From DASXKD01 sp963734725 (GTDB taxonomy: Bacteria > Actinomycetota > Actinomycetes > Streptosporangiales > Streptosporangiaceae): DNA of 64,000 nucleotides. The position numbers and the translations under genes are program-made. Below, piece after piece: positions 46,484 to 54,419 of this stretch (the stretch's first letter is position 1; each line of letters begins with the position of its first letter). Location of the stretch: NCBI GenBank assembly GCA_963734725.1, contig CAVTIX010000025.1:186001-250000 (forward strand), in the 5' to 3' direction. A model generated the notes under the pieces. It was not told the DNA's origin, searched no databases, and saw only the letters and a list, made by a program, of their open reading frames with translations.

Positions 46484-46535
46484 TCGTGATCATGAGATAG
46501 CGAGTGCTGGAGCGCCATCAAAGTCATGATCACGA
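46484..46535. promoter_or_regulatory. Inverted repeat in the ahcY upstream region
   Basis: TCGTGATCATGA (46484-46495) and its exact reverse complement TCATGATCACGA (46524-46535) are separated by 28 bases, about 46-97 bases before the ahcY start. Each arm contains the palindrome TGATCA, so each arm could also be a separate operator half. It could be a transcription-factor site or a leader hairpin; no known riboswitch pattern fits. Confidence 0.6.
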
Positions 46536-46616
46536 CAGCTGGGCGGCGCGATCGAGTGTGGCGCCAGATCGACCGTAGGCGATTTCGGGCAGCAGCGCAC
46601 GCGCAGGCGCAAGTTC

Positions 46617-46641
46617 TTGACACAAAAATGTTAGATTTGTG
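46617..46641 (+). promoter_or_regulatory. Promoter-like AT-rich patch with dyad upstream of the MerR gene
   Basis: TTGACA at 46617-46622 (-35-like), then CACAAA (46621-46626) and TTTGTG (46636-46641) as an inverted repeat centred 14 bases before ATG 46645. An AT-rich dyad in a GC-rich genome next to a MerR-type gene suggests an autoregulatory operator. If transcription starts near 46645, the mRNA would be almost leaderless. Confidence 0.5.
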
Positions 46642-46644
46642 CTT

Positions 46645-47106
46645 ATGCGGATCACGGAGGCAGCGCAGCGCCTTGGCACGTCGCCCCGGATGCTGCGGTA
46701 CCGCGACCTGCTCGGCCTGCTCCCGCCGGTGCGCGCGACAACGCCGGCCACGGGCCATTCCCCCTCCGGCCTCCCCCGCGGCCACCGCCGGTTCGGCGAC
46801 GACGACCTGGCGGCGGTCGCGCACGCCCTGCGGATCGAGCAACGGTACGACATCAGCCCCGCCGCGCTGGCGTTCGGGCTCAAGGTCTTGACGGAACCCG
46901 GCGTCCGGGCGGACGTGGCCGAACTGGGCCGCCGGCTGCGACGGATCGCCCCGCCGCCGGCCCGGGCGCTGGACTTCGAGCAGGAACGGGCGCGGCGGCT
47001 GCTGCGGCTGCCGGCAGGCGGGCAGCCAGCCGGCCGGGGCCGGGGCGGCCCGCCGGCCGGGGCGGCCCGGCCGGCGGAGACCCCGCCCGGCGCCCGGGGG
47101 AGGTGA
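46645..47106 (+). CDS. MerR-family transcriptional regulator
   Basis: A 153-residue regulator. The N-terminal winged helix reads MRITEAAQRLGTSPRMLRYR, DLLGLLPPVR, GLPRGHRRFGDDDLAAVAHA and LRIEQRYDISPAALAFGLKV, the order typical of MerR proteins. There is no long dimer coiled coil and no Cys cluster for metals; the C-terminus is Gly/Pro/Arg-rich and looks disordered. The effector is unknown. ATG at 46645 is preferred; a GTG six bases upstream is in frame. The gene is divergent from ahcY and ends two bases before the convergent acetyltransferase gene, so it could regulate itself and possibly ahcY. Confidence 0.85.
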   Translation: MRITEAAQRLGTSPRMLRYRDLLGLLPPVRATTPATGHSPSGLPRGHRRFGDDDLAAVAHALRIEQRYDISPAALAFGLKVLTEPGVRADVAELGRRLRRIAPPPARALDFEQERARRLLRLPAGGQPAGRGRGGPPAGAARPAETPPGARGR

Positions 47107-47108
47107 CC

Positions 47109-47678
47109 TCAGCCGCGCGCCTGGCGCGCCTCCCACTCGCGGCACAGCATCGCGTAGACCAGCTCGTCGCTCCACTCCCCCTTGACGAACTCGTTCTCCA
47201 CCAGGTGCGCTTCACGGCGCATGCCGGCGCGCTCCAGCACCCGCGCCGACGCGATGTTGCGCGCGTCGAGGTGCCCGGTGATCCGGTGCAGCCCCAGTCC
47301 CTCGAAGCCCAGCCGCAGCAGCGCGACGGCGGCCTCGGTGGCCATGCCGCGGCCGTGATAGGCGGGATTGAAGGTGTAACCGATCTCGCCCTTCTGGTGT
47401 TGCTCGCTGCGCCAGAAGAACACGCAGTCGCCCACCACCTCCCCCGTGTCCGCCAGCTCGGCGACCAGGTGGAGCTCCTGGCCCGCCTCGGTGAGGGCCG
47501 TCGCACCTGCCCGCTCCGCCACCAGGGCCTCGACTTCGGCCCGGTTCCGCGCCTGGCTGTACAGGTAGCGATGGACCTCGGTCAGCCGGTGGTAGGCGTA
47601 CAGGGCATCGACGTCACCGGGTGCGAACGGCCGCAGCAGCAGCCGCTCGGTGCGGATGGGATACTCCGGCTGAAACAT
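47109..47678 (-). CDS. RimJ/RimL-type GNAT acetyltransferase
   Basis: A 189-residue acetyltransferase of the RimJ/RimL class, which acetylates protein N-termini or small molecules. Motifs: IRTERLLLRPFAPGDVDALY (strand 1), LHLVAELADTGEVVGDCVFF, IGYTFNPAYHGRGMATEAAV (YHGRGMA is the acetyl-CoA loop), LGLHRITGHLDARNIASARV and LERAGMRREAHLVENEFVKG. The substrate is unknown. ATG at 47678 is used. It is separated by eight bases from the cation efflux gene upstream on the same strand and is probably co-transcribed with it. Confidence 0.9.
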   Translation of the reverse strand: MFQPEYPIRTERLLLRPFAPGDVDALYAYHRLTEVHRYLYSQARNRAEVEALVAERAGATALTEAGQELHLVAELADTGEVVGDCVFFWRSEQHQKGEIGYTFNPAYHGRGMATEAAVALLRLGFEGLGLHRITGHLDARNIASARVLERAGMRREAHLVENEFVKGEWSDELVYAMLCREWEARQARG

Positions 47679-47686
47679 GGGTTACC

Positions 47687-48862
47687 TCAGCGGCGGGGGC
47701 GGCGGCGGACGGCGCGGATCGCCGGGTCGGTCGCGTCCGCGCGTGACTCGCGGTACAGGTCGGGCTCCAGGTAGATCACCTTGGCGATGGGGACCGCGGC
47801 CCGGACCCGCCGTTCGGCCGCGTCGATCCCGGCGGTGACCTCCTCCGCGCTGTCGCAAGGCCGCACCGCGATCTTCGCCGCCACCAGCACGCTCTCCGGG
47901 CCGAGGTGCATGGTCCGCATATGGATGACGCATTCCACCTCGGGGCCTGCCTGCAGCGCGGTGACGATCGCGCGCTCGTCCTCGGCGCTCGCCGACTCCC
48001 CGATCAGCAGGCTCTTCATCTCCACCGCCAGGATCACGGCAACGCAGCCCAGCAGGAGGCCGATGGCCAGCGAGCCGGCCCCGTCCCAGGCCTCGTTGCC
48101 GGTGATCACCGTGAGGCTCACCCCCACGGTGGCCAGCAACAGCCCGGCCAGGGCGGCCATGTCTTCGAGCAGGATCGCCGGCAGTTCCGGGGCCTTGGCC
48201 CGGCGGATGAACGCCAGCCAGTTGCCCCCGTTGCGCTGCTCGCTCGATTCCCGCACCGCGGTGCGCAGCGACAGGCTCTCGAGCACGATGGCGATCGCCA
48301 GCACGACGAACGCGACCACCGGGCTATGCACCGGCGCGGGATGCATGATCTTGTGAATGCCCTCGTAGATGGAGAACAAGGCACCCACGGTGAACAGCAC
48401 GACCGCGACCACGAACGCGTAGAAGTACCGTTCCCGGCCGAACCCGAACGGGTGTTCCTCGGTCCGGTCGCGCTGGGCCCGGTTGCGGCCGCGCAGCAAC
48501 AGGAGCTGGTTCCCGCAGTCGGCGACGGAGTGCACGGATTCGGCGAGCATCGACGCCGACCCGGTGATGATGAACGCCACGAACTTCGTGGCCGCGATGC
48601 CCACGTTGGCGGCGAGCGCCGCAACGACCGCGATCACGCCGCCCGAATGCCCGGCCTCCGCGGCCTGGCCCTGTTGATCCGCCGCCGGCCCCGGCGTCGG
48701 CCCGGAAGACGGCCCCGACGCCGACCCGGAAGACGCTCCAGGCGCCGGCTCGGGCGCCACCGTCCCGGGCTCGGGCGGAGCCGGCGAGGGCCGCCCGGAC
48801 ACCGAGGACCGCCCCGGGGACGTCGGGGACTGCCTCCCGGACTGGTCGGGCGGCCCCGGCAC
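47687..48862 (-). CDS. Cation diffusion facilitator (CDF) family transporter
   Basis: About 391 residues. After a disordered Pro/Ser/Gly N-terminus (about 65 residues) come six membrane segments with the CDF metal sites ASMLAESVHSVADCGNQLLL (HSxxDxxN) and ILLEDMAALAGLLLATVGVS (ExxxD), and EEHPFGFGRERYFYAFVVAV between. The cytoplasmic domain has IGESASAEDERAIVTALQAG and VLVAAKIAVRPCDSAEEVTA. Family members export Zn, Co, Cd, Fe or Mn by proton antiport; the metal here is unknown. The start is uncertain: GTG 48862 is the first standard codon, but an ATT at 48877 has AGGGGGG at better spacing. Just downstream of the SIS isomerase gene. Confidence 0.87.
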   Translation of the reverse strand: MPGPPDQSGRQSPTSPGRSSVSGRPSPAPPEPGTVAPEPAPGASSGSASGPSSGPTPGPAADQQGQAAEAGHSGGVIAVVAALAANVGIAATKFVAFIITGSASMLAESVHSVADCGNQLLLLRGRNRAQRDRTEEHPFGFGRERYFYAFVVAVVLFTVGALFSIYEGIHKIMHPAPVHSPVVAFVVLAIAIVLESLSLRTAVRESSEQRNGGNWLAFIRRAKAPELPAILLEDMAALAGLLLATVGVSLTVITGNEAWDGAGSLAIGLLLGCVAVILAVEMKSLLIGESASAEDERAIVTALQAGPEVECVIHMRTMHLGPESVLVAAKIAVRPCDSAEEVTAGIDAAERRVRAAVPIAKVIYLEPDLYRESRADATDPAIRAVRRRPRR

Positions 48863-48888
48863 GGAGTCAGCGGTAATGTCCGGCCCCC

Positions 48889-50004
48889 CTACGCGATCCG
48901 GGCTTTCAGTTCCTGGATCGCCGCGATCGGCGCCGGGTCGATGCCGTTCGCGATCGCGAGATACACCGAGGCGTAGTCGATCAGCTGCACCAGGCTGGCG
49001 AGCCGCTCGAGCGGCTGGTCGCCGGCCGCAGCCAGCTCGGTCACCTCGATGCCGCGCTCGGCCGCGATCCGCGCGGACTCCTCCCGCCGCCGCGCCACCT
49101 GCGGATGCTCGTGGGTGTCCCGCAGCAGCACCAGCCGCAGCGGCACCGGCGGCGCCTGGTCCTCCCCCGCCGCGCCCGGCGCCGCCGCGAACGGCCCGTC
49201 GAAGACAACCACCTGGTTGTGGTTGGCTTCGGGCAGGACGCCCGCGATCGCGGGGTACTTGCCGTTTTCGTGCAACTGGTTGGCGAACCGGGCGGCGGCC
49301 ACGCCGGCCAGCGGGGACGTGCCCCAGATCATCGGGAGCGCGCCGGACAGGTCCAGCGCGAGCGTCTTCGCCGGGTTGACGAACGCCTCGCTGTCCGGGC
49401 GGCACAGGTGCGCGACCCGTTCCAGCTCGGCGGCGGCCGCCTCGTAGGCCTGATCGGGCACGTCCAAGATCCCCAGCCGGGCCGCGAACACGACCAGCGG
49501 CACGGACAGGCCCCAGAGCATCGACCTCGGCATGCCCGACGGCTGGACCCCGATGAACCCGGCGCGGGCCTGCTCGGCCAGGGCGGCGAGCGGCGAATCC
49601 GGGCTGCCCACCCCGAGCATGCGGCAGCCGCGGCGGGCGGCCTCCCTGGCCGCCGACAGCGTCTCCTCGGTGGCCCCCGAGCAGGACACCGCGATCACCA
49701 GGTCCGCCGCGCCTACCCAGCCGGGCAGCCGGTAGTCGTGCACGGTGGTCACCTGCACCGGGCAGCCCTGGCCGGCGACCGCCGCGAGCACCTCCCCGGC
49801 GATGCCGGATCCGCCCATGCCGGTGACCACGATCGCGCGCGGCCGCCCTCCGGCGAGGAGCTCGCCGAGGTCAGCCTCGGTGGCCGCGCGCGCGGCCGCG
49901 CGTACCTGCGCCGCGGCCGAGGCGACCTGCCGGAGGATGCCGGACGGGTCGGCCGCCTCCAGCAGCGCCGCGTCGTCGAGGCGCTCGGCTGCCGCCAGGG
50001 TCAC
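48889..50004 (-). CDS. SIS-domain bifunctional phosphoglucose/phosphomannose isomerase-like protein
   Basis: A 371-residue protein with two SIS domains, related to archaeal-type Pgi/Pmi enzymes that interconvert fructose-6-phosphate with glucose-6- and mannose-6-phosphate. Motifs: AIVVTGMGGSGIAGEVLAAV (phosphosugar loop), LVIAVSCSGATEETLSAARE, VQPSGMPRSMLWGLSVPLVV, IWGTSPLAGVAAARFANQLH, ENGKYPAIAGVLPEANHNQV (catalytic Glu and His region) and the C-terminal LVQLIDYASVYLAIANGIDP. Lying next to manB, it probably supplies mannose-6-phosphate for GDP-mannose and envelope glycans. Its GTG start at 50004 overlaps the Trm112-like stop (GTGA), so the two are coupled. Confidence 0.9.
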   Translation of the reverse strand: MTLAAAERLDDAALLEAADPSGILRQVASAAAQVRAAARAATEADLGELLAGGRPRAIVVTGMGGSGIAGEVLAAVAGQGCPVQVTTVHDYRLPGWVGAADLVIAVSCSGATEETLSAAREAARRGCRMLGVGSPDSPLAALAEQARAGFIGVQPSGMPRSMLWGLSVPLVVFAARLGILDVPDQAYEAAAAELERVAHLCRPDSEAFVNPAKTLALDLSGALPMIWGTSPLAGVAAARFANQLHENGKYPAIAGVLPEANHNQVVVFDGPFAAAPGAAGEDQAPPVPLRLVLLRDTHEHPQVARRREESARIAAERGIEVTELAAAGDQPLERLASLVQLIDYASVYLAIANGIDPAPIAAIQELKARIA

Positions 50005-50213
50005 CCCCCGGCCCCTTCTGGCTCACTGGCCTTCGGCTGCCCGGGACGGCGCGCCTCGTCCACCAGCAGCACGGGGATGTCGTCGCGCACCGGGTAGGCG
50101 AGCCCGCATTCGGGGTTCGTGCACACCAGTTCGCTGGCGTGGTCGTCCTCGCGGAGCGGGGCGTGGCAGGCCGGGCAGGCCAGGATCTCAAGCAGCCAGT
50201 CATCTATTTTCAC
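50001..50213 (-). CDS. Trm112-family small zinc-binding protein
   Basis: A 70-residue protein of the Trm112/YcaR type. WLLEILACPACHAPLREDD contains the CPAC pair; the second pair is diffuse (LVCTNPECGLAYPVRDDIPV gives C and C), so a four-Cys zinc site (CxxC and CxxxxC) is present. The ending YPVRDDIPVLLVDEA is the family hallmark. In other organisms such proteins activate methyltransferases; in actinobacteria the role is unknown. It lies 27 bases after manB and overlaps the SIS gene, an arrangement conserved in actinobacteria as I recall. Confidence 0.92.
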   Translation of the reverse strand: MKIDDWLLEILACPACHAPLREDDHASELVCTNPECGLAYPVRDDIPVLLVDEARRPGQPKASEPEGAGG

Positions 50214-50240
50214 GGCGTCTCCCAGGATGCGCGGCGGGCG

Positions 50241-51590
50241 TCAGCCGCCGCGCACGATGTGCAGGACCTCGTCGCGTACCGCGGCGAGGGTCGGTTCGGC
50301 GGATGCTTCCACGTTGAGCCGCAGCAACGGCTCGGTGCCGGACGGGCGGACGTTGAACCACCAGTCCTGGCTGGTCACGGTCAGCCCGTCCATGTCTTCC
50401 ATGGTGATGCCGGGGCGCCCGGAGAACGCCTGCCGGACCGCCTCGGTCGCCGCGCGCTGGTCGCTGACCTCGCTGTTGATCTCACCGGAGGCGGCATACC
50501 GGCCATAGCGGGCCAGCAGCCGCGACAGCGGCGCCTCCTGGGCGCCCAGCGCGGCGAGCACGTGCAGCGCGGCCAGCATGCCCGAGTCGGCGAACCAGAA
50601 ATCGCGGAAGTAGAAGTGCCCGGAGTGCTCACCGCCGAACACCGCGCCGGTCTCGGCCATCCGCGCCTTGATGAACGAGTGGCCCACCCGGGTGCGCACC
50701 GGCTTGCCGCCGTGCTCGGTGATGATCTCGGGCACCGCCCGGGAGGTGATCAGGTTGTGGATCACGGTCGCCCCGGGCTCGCGGGCCAGTTCCCTGGCTG
50801 CGATCAGCGCGGTGACGACCGACGGCGAGACGATCCGGGCCCGCTCGTCCACGACGAAGCAGCGGTCCGCGTCGCCGTCGAAGGCCAGGCCCACGTCCGC
50901 GCCGTGCTCCAGCACGGCCCGCTGCAGGTCGGCGAGATTCGCCGGGTCGATCGGGTTGGCCTCGTGGTTGGGGAACGTGCCGTCCAGCTCGAAGAACAGC
51001 GGAATCACCTCGACCGGCAGGCCCGCGAGCACCCGCGGGACCGTATGGCCCGCCATGCCGTTGCCCGCGTCAACGGCGACCCTCAGCGGCCGGATGCCCG
51101 ACACATCGACCAGCGACCTCAGGAAGCCGGCGTACCCCGGCAGCAGGTCGCGGCTGGCGATGGTCCCGGTGCGGCCCTGCTGCGCGGGCGCCCCGCGCTC
51201 GGCCGCCTCCTGCAGCTCGGCGAGCCCGGTGTCCTTGCCGACTGGTCTTGCCCCGCTGCGGCACAGCTTGATCCCGTTGTACTTGGGCGGGTTGTGGCTG
51301 GCCGTGATCATGGCCCCGGGGATGCCGAGGCTGCCGCTGGCGTAGTAGAGCATGTCGGTGGACCCGAGCCCGCCCGCGATGACGTCCGCCCCTTGCGCGG
51401 CTGCCCCGCGGCCGAACCCCTCGGCCAGCAACGGCGAGGACGTCCGCATGTCGTGCATGATGGCGATGGACGCCGCCCCGGTCAGCCGGGCGAACGCGGC
51501 GCCGATCGCCTCGGCGACGGATTCATCCAGCTCATCGGGGACTACCCCGCGGATGTCGTAAGACATGAAGATCTTCGAATACTGGCCCAC
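50241..51590 (-). CDS. manB: Phosphomannomutase/phosphoglucomutase
   Basis: A 449-residue alpha-D-phosphohexomutase converting mannose-6-phosphate to mannose-1-phosphate (and perhaps glucose phosphates), the step before GDP-mannose. All four signature sites are present: GAMITASHNPPKYNGIKL (catalytic phosphoserine), VGLAFDGDADRCFVVDE (metal loop), GAVFGGEHSGHFYFRDFWF (sugar specificity; GEHSGH) and WFNVRPSGTEPLLRLNVEAS (phosphate-binding loop). The GTG start at 51590 matches the usual MSKIF-like N-terminus (here GQYSKIFMSYDIRGVVPDEL). It heads a run with the Trm112-like, SIS isomerase and CDF genes. Confidence 0.96.
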   Translation of the reverse strand: MGQYSKIFMSYDIRGVVPDELDESVAEAIGAAFARLTGAASIAIMHDMRTSSPLLAEGFGRGAAAQGADVIAGGLGSTDMLYYASGSLGIPGAMITASHNPPKYNGIKLCRSGARPVGKDTGLAELQEAAERGAPAQQGRTGTIASRDLLPGYAGFLRSLVDVSGIRPLRVAVDAGNGMAGHTVPRVLAGLPVEVIPLFFELDGTFPNHEANPIDPANLADLQRAVLEHGADVGLAFDGDADRCFVVDERARIVSPSVVTALIAARELAREPGATVIHNLITSRAVPEIITEHGGKPVRTRVGHSFIKARMAETGAVFGGEHSGHFYFRDFWFADSGMLAALHVLAALGAQEAPLSRLLARYGRYAASGEINSEVSDQRAATEAVRQAFSGRPGITMEDMDGLTVTSQDWWFNVRPSGTEPLLRLNVEASAEPTLAAVRDEVLHIVRGG

Positions 51591-51707
51591 GCTGGCCCCT
51601 TGCCTCCCGTGTCAGCCCGAGGGCGCGCCGTTGCGGCGGAATCGCGGCAGCCGCCGCGCGATCACGTCACCCGAGCCTACCGGTAGGGCCGCCAGGCCCG
51701 GTGTGCC

Positions 51708-52076
51708 TCAGCGCTTGCCGGGCTCGGCCGGGTCCGAGCGGAGGACCCGCAGGTGGCCACGGCGGCCTACTTCGACGCCGTGCCCCACCGGCTCAGCCTC
51801 AGGGCTAGCCGGCGCGGCCTCCCGGACCGCGTTGGCGAGCGCCTCCAGGTCGTCGGCCTGCGTCGGCACAGGCGCCTCCGGGTGCACCGGCAGCCGCACC
51901 ACATCCCAGCCGAGCGGGGCGGTCAGCCGGCCGGCGTGGTCGGCGCACAGGTCGTAGCAGTGCGGCTCGACGTAGGCGGCCAGCGGCCCAAGGACCGCGG
52001 TGGAGTCGCGGTAGACATACGTCAGCGTGTACACCGAGTCTTGCTTGCATCCCGGCCGGGAACACCGACGCGCCAT
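51708..52076 (-). CDS. DUF3499-family protein
   Basis: A 122-residue protein whose first 60 residues are conserved: MARRCSRPGCKQDSVYTLTY, VYRDSTAVLGPLAAYVEPHC and YDLCADHAGRLTAPLGWDVV. Cys5, Cys10, Cys40 and Cys44 with nearby His residues suggest a zinc-binding fold like a small zinc ribbon. The C-terminus is variable. The family is restricted to actinobacteria and has no assigned role. It lies between manB and the divergent zincin-like gene, the same order as in mycobacteria (Rv3257c-Rv3258c-Rv3259) as I recall. Confidence 0.9.
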   Translation of the reverse strand: MARRCSRPGCKQDSVYTLTYVYRDSTAVLGPLAAYVEPHCYDLCADHAGRLTAPLGWDVVRLPVHPEAPVPTQADDLEALANAVREAAPASPEAEPVGHGVEVGRRGHLRVLRSDPAEPGKR

Positions 52077-52314
52077 CAGCAGCCAGCCTCACTCACCAAA
52101 CCCGGCAGCGCGGATCCGGCGGAGGGCCGGAGCACGCACATACTCACAAGGGCAGACCGTACCGACATGCGACAGCTAACGCCATCACCAGCGCCGCTCG
52201 GCGTGATCGTGTCTTGCGCTCCCGTGGAAAAAGCGCCGGTAGCGCGGTCCATTCGAAAGTTCACTTGCCACATGCATAACGGCTGGCGGCGCCTGGCCGG
52301 ATACCCTCGGAACC

Positions 52315-52854
52315 GTGCAGACCACCGAGGGGGACAGCCCGGAGCGCGCCGCCCGGATCCGGCGGCGGGACCGGCACGGGCGCGGCCTGCGCGGGGTGCT
52401 GGCGCCGCCGGGCGTGCCGCTGTACCGGACCCGCACGGAGCGCTTCGACGACCTCGTCCTGCAAGCCGTGGCCCGGCTGGAGCCGCAGTGGGAGGCGCAC
52501 CTGTCGGGCGTGGAGTTCGCGGTGGAGGAGATACCGCCGCTGGACGAGGCCTTCGGCGGGGCGCGCGGCCCGGTGCCGCTGTCCCGTCTGGAGCCCGGCT
52601 CGCCCCGGTCCCGTGCGCCAGAGCCTGGCGACGACTGGCCGGACGGGCCTGCTGCCAGACCCGGGGCGGACCGGCCAGATAGTCCGGCCGGTCAGGACCC
52701 GCCCCGGATCGTGGTGTACCGTCGGCCGCTCATGGCCCGCGCGGACGACGAGGACGAGCTGGGCGAGCTCGTCTTCGACGTCGTGGTGGAGGAGTTCGCG
52801 CGGATGCTGGGCCTGGACCCGGGCGACGTGGACCCGGGGTACGGCGGCGACTGA
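52315..52854 (+). CDS. Metallopeptidase-family (zincin-like) protein without HExxH
   Basis: A 179-residue protein of the actinobacterial metallopeptidase-like family (Rv3259 type). Conserved parts are GVLAPPGVPLYRTRTERFDD, LVLQAVARLEPQWEAHLSGV, EFAVEEIPPLD and IVVYRRPLMARADDEDELGE, then LVFDVVVEEFARMLGLDPGD. Zincin relatives carry HExxH at the VVVEEFARM position; here both His are replaced (EEFAR), so no peptidase activity is expected. I believe actinobacterial members commonly lack the motif, but cannot check. A Pro/Asp/Arg-rich insert of about 50 residues separates the two halves. GTG at 52315. Its stop is six bases from the convergent DUF5719 gene. Confidence 0.82.
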   Translation: MQTTEGDSPERAARIRRRDRHGRGLRGVLAPPGVPLYRTRTERFDDLVLQAVARLEPQWEAHLSGVEFAVEEIPPLDEAFGGARGPVPLSRLEPGSPRSRAPEPGDDWPDGPAARPGADRPDSPAGQDPPRIVVYRRPLMARADDEDELGELVFDVVVEEFARMLGLDPGDVDPGYGGD

Positions 52855-52859
52855 CGGAC

Positions 52860-54419
52860 CTACCCGCCGCGCGTGACCAGCGTGCCCTGGACGGGCGGCA
52901 GCGGCACCACGGTCAGCGCGCTGGGCACGGGCAGAATCGACTCCACGGACCCGCCCCGCCCGCTGGCCGTGATCACCCGGCCGGCGTACACCGGTCCGGC
53001 GCCGGGCAGTGGCGTGACGATCACCGCGAAGGCAGAACCGTGGCGGGACCCGTCGGGCGTCGGGAGCTGCCGCACCACGCTGCGGTGGGCGCGGATAACC
53101 AGGACGCTGCCCGGCGCCGCATGGCCCTGCCCGCTGCCGGCGCCGATCTCCGTCAGCCGCACCCGCGCGCCGCGCCAAGGCGCCGACAGCACCAGCGAGG
53201 ACGCCGCGCCCTTGCCAGTCACGTTCGCCGCGACCACGCCCTGCTCGTGGATAGCCGGGGCGGCGGCGGTGAAAGCACCGGGTGACCCCTGCTGGCCGCC
53301 AGGCACCATCAGCGACGCGGTGACCGGGACGGTGGAGGAAACCACCAGCGCACCGTAGACCCCGGACAGCGATGTCAGCGAGACCTGTGCCACCGACCCG
53401 CCCGGGATGTCGAGCCCGGCGCCACCGGTGGGCCGGTACGAGCCCTTGGCGGTGATCGCGTTCAGCGTGATGTGCGCGTCCGAGGTGCCGGGAACGGCCA
53501 GGAAGAGCTGCCGGGTTCCGCGGGCGGTCGGCATGCCCGGGATGACGATGCGGGTCGATGGCGCCGCCGCCATGGGCAGCCACGTCCCGGCGTGCCCGGA
53601 GTGGGTCTCCCGGACCGCCGCGACCACCTGGCCGACGCTGGTGCGGACCTGCAGGGCGACCATCCGCGTCCCGTGCAGCATCTTGTCCAGGGACTGGGTG
53701 ACCATGCTGTGCGGTGCCACGGCCACGCCGGTGTCGGCGCTGCCTTGCAGCGGCCCGGCGTCGGTGAACGCCTGGACGGTGACGTCGGCGGGCTGGGCGC
53801 TCACGTTCATCAGGAAGACCTGGATGTGCGGGGCAGTGAAGACGCCAGGCCCGGCGAACCAGAAATCGGTGCCCGGGCCCGCGCAGCGCTCGGCGGCCCG
53901 CCCGCTGTCGCTGACCTGCTCTGCCTCCAGCCCCCGGGCCATCGCCCCGGTCGCCTCGATCACCGCGCCGCCGGGCGCGGGCACGGTGGCCACCGGCGGG
54001 CTGGTCGTCGCCGGGCTCGGCGTGGCGCTGGGCGTCGCGCTGTGCGCCGGGGCCGGTTTCTTGCCGTTGGCGGGCGCCGGCGCCGGGCGGACCCCGGTGA
54101 CCGACAGGGCCCCGGGCTGGGTGAGGCTGGCCAACGGGGTCCCGTCGCTCGCGGCACCGAGCCTGGTCACCACCGCGTGCCCGGATCCGGTCGAGGCCGG
54201 GCCAGTGATCAGCGCGACCTGGGCGGCCGGCCCCCCGGCCAGGCCCGGCGCCGGGCAGGCGCGGAGCACGGTGGTGACCGGCGCCGCCCGCGGCTGGGAC
54301 TGCGGGGCGCTCGCCGCGAGAGTCACGGTGTGTTTCCAGACGGCCAGCCCGGCGGCCGCGGCGACGGCCACGACCAGCACGGTGAGTGCGATGGCCCGGT
54401 TTGCGAACGCGCTCCTCAC
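52860..54419 (-). CDS. DUF5719-family membrane-anchored extracytoplasmic protein
   Basis: A 519-residue protein with one N-terminal membrane helix or signal anchor (IALTVLVVAVAAAAGLAVWK, residues 10-29) and a large exported part. A Pro/Ala/Thr/Ser-rich stretch (about residues 110-145) follows a first small domain. The rest has repeated beta-rich modules: TDFWFAGPGVFTAPHIQVFL, MNVSAQPADVTVQAFTDAGP, TSVGQVVAAVRETHSGHAGT, WLPMAAAPSTRIVIPGMPTA and LMVPGGQQGSPGAF. Two exported Cys residues (RACPAP and ERCAGP) may pair. Function unknown. Its start overlaps the giant glycosyltransferase stop by four bases (ATGA), so the two proteins are made together and probably act in the same envelope process. 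Confidence 0.88.
   Translation of the reverse strand: MRSAFANRAIALTVLVVAVAAAAGLAVWKHTVTLAASAPQSQPRAAPVTTVLRACPAPGLAGGPAAQVALITGPASTGSGHAVVTRLGAASDGTPLASLTQPGALSVTGVRPAPAPANGKKPAPAHSATPSATPSPATTSPPVATVPAPGGAVIEATGAMARGLEAEQVSDSGRAAERCAGPGTDFWFAGPGVFTAPHIQVFLMNVSAQPADVTVQAFTDAGPLQGSADTGVAVAPHSMVTQSLDKMLHGTRMVALQVRTSVGQVVAAVRETHSGHAGTWLPMAAAPSTRIVIPGMPTARGTRQLFLAVPGTSDAHITLNAITAKGSYRPTGGAGLDIPGGSVAQVSLTSLSGVYGALVVSSTVPVTASLMVPGGQQGSPGAFTAAAPAIHEQGVVAANVTGKGAASSLVLSAPWRGARVRLTEIGAGSGQGHAAPGSVLVIRAHRSVVRQLPTPDGSRHGSAFAVIVTPLPGAGPVYAGRVITASGRGGSVESILPVPSALTVVPLPPVQGTLVTRGG

Noticed and set aside
46439..46644. SAH riboswitch upstream of ahcY
   Set aside because: The known SAH riboswitch core pattern was not recognisable; the region shows a simple inverted repeat instead.
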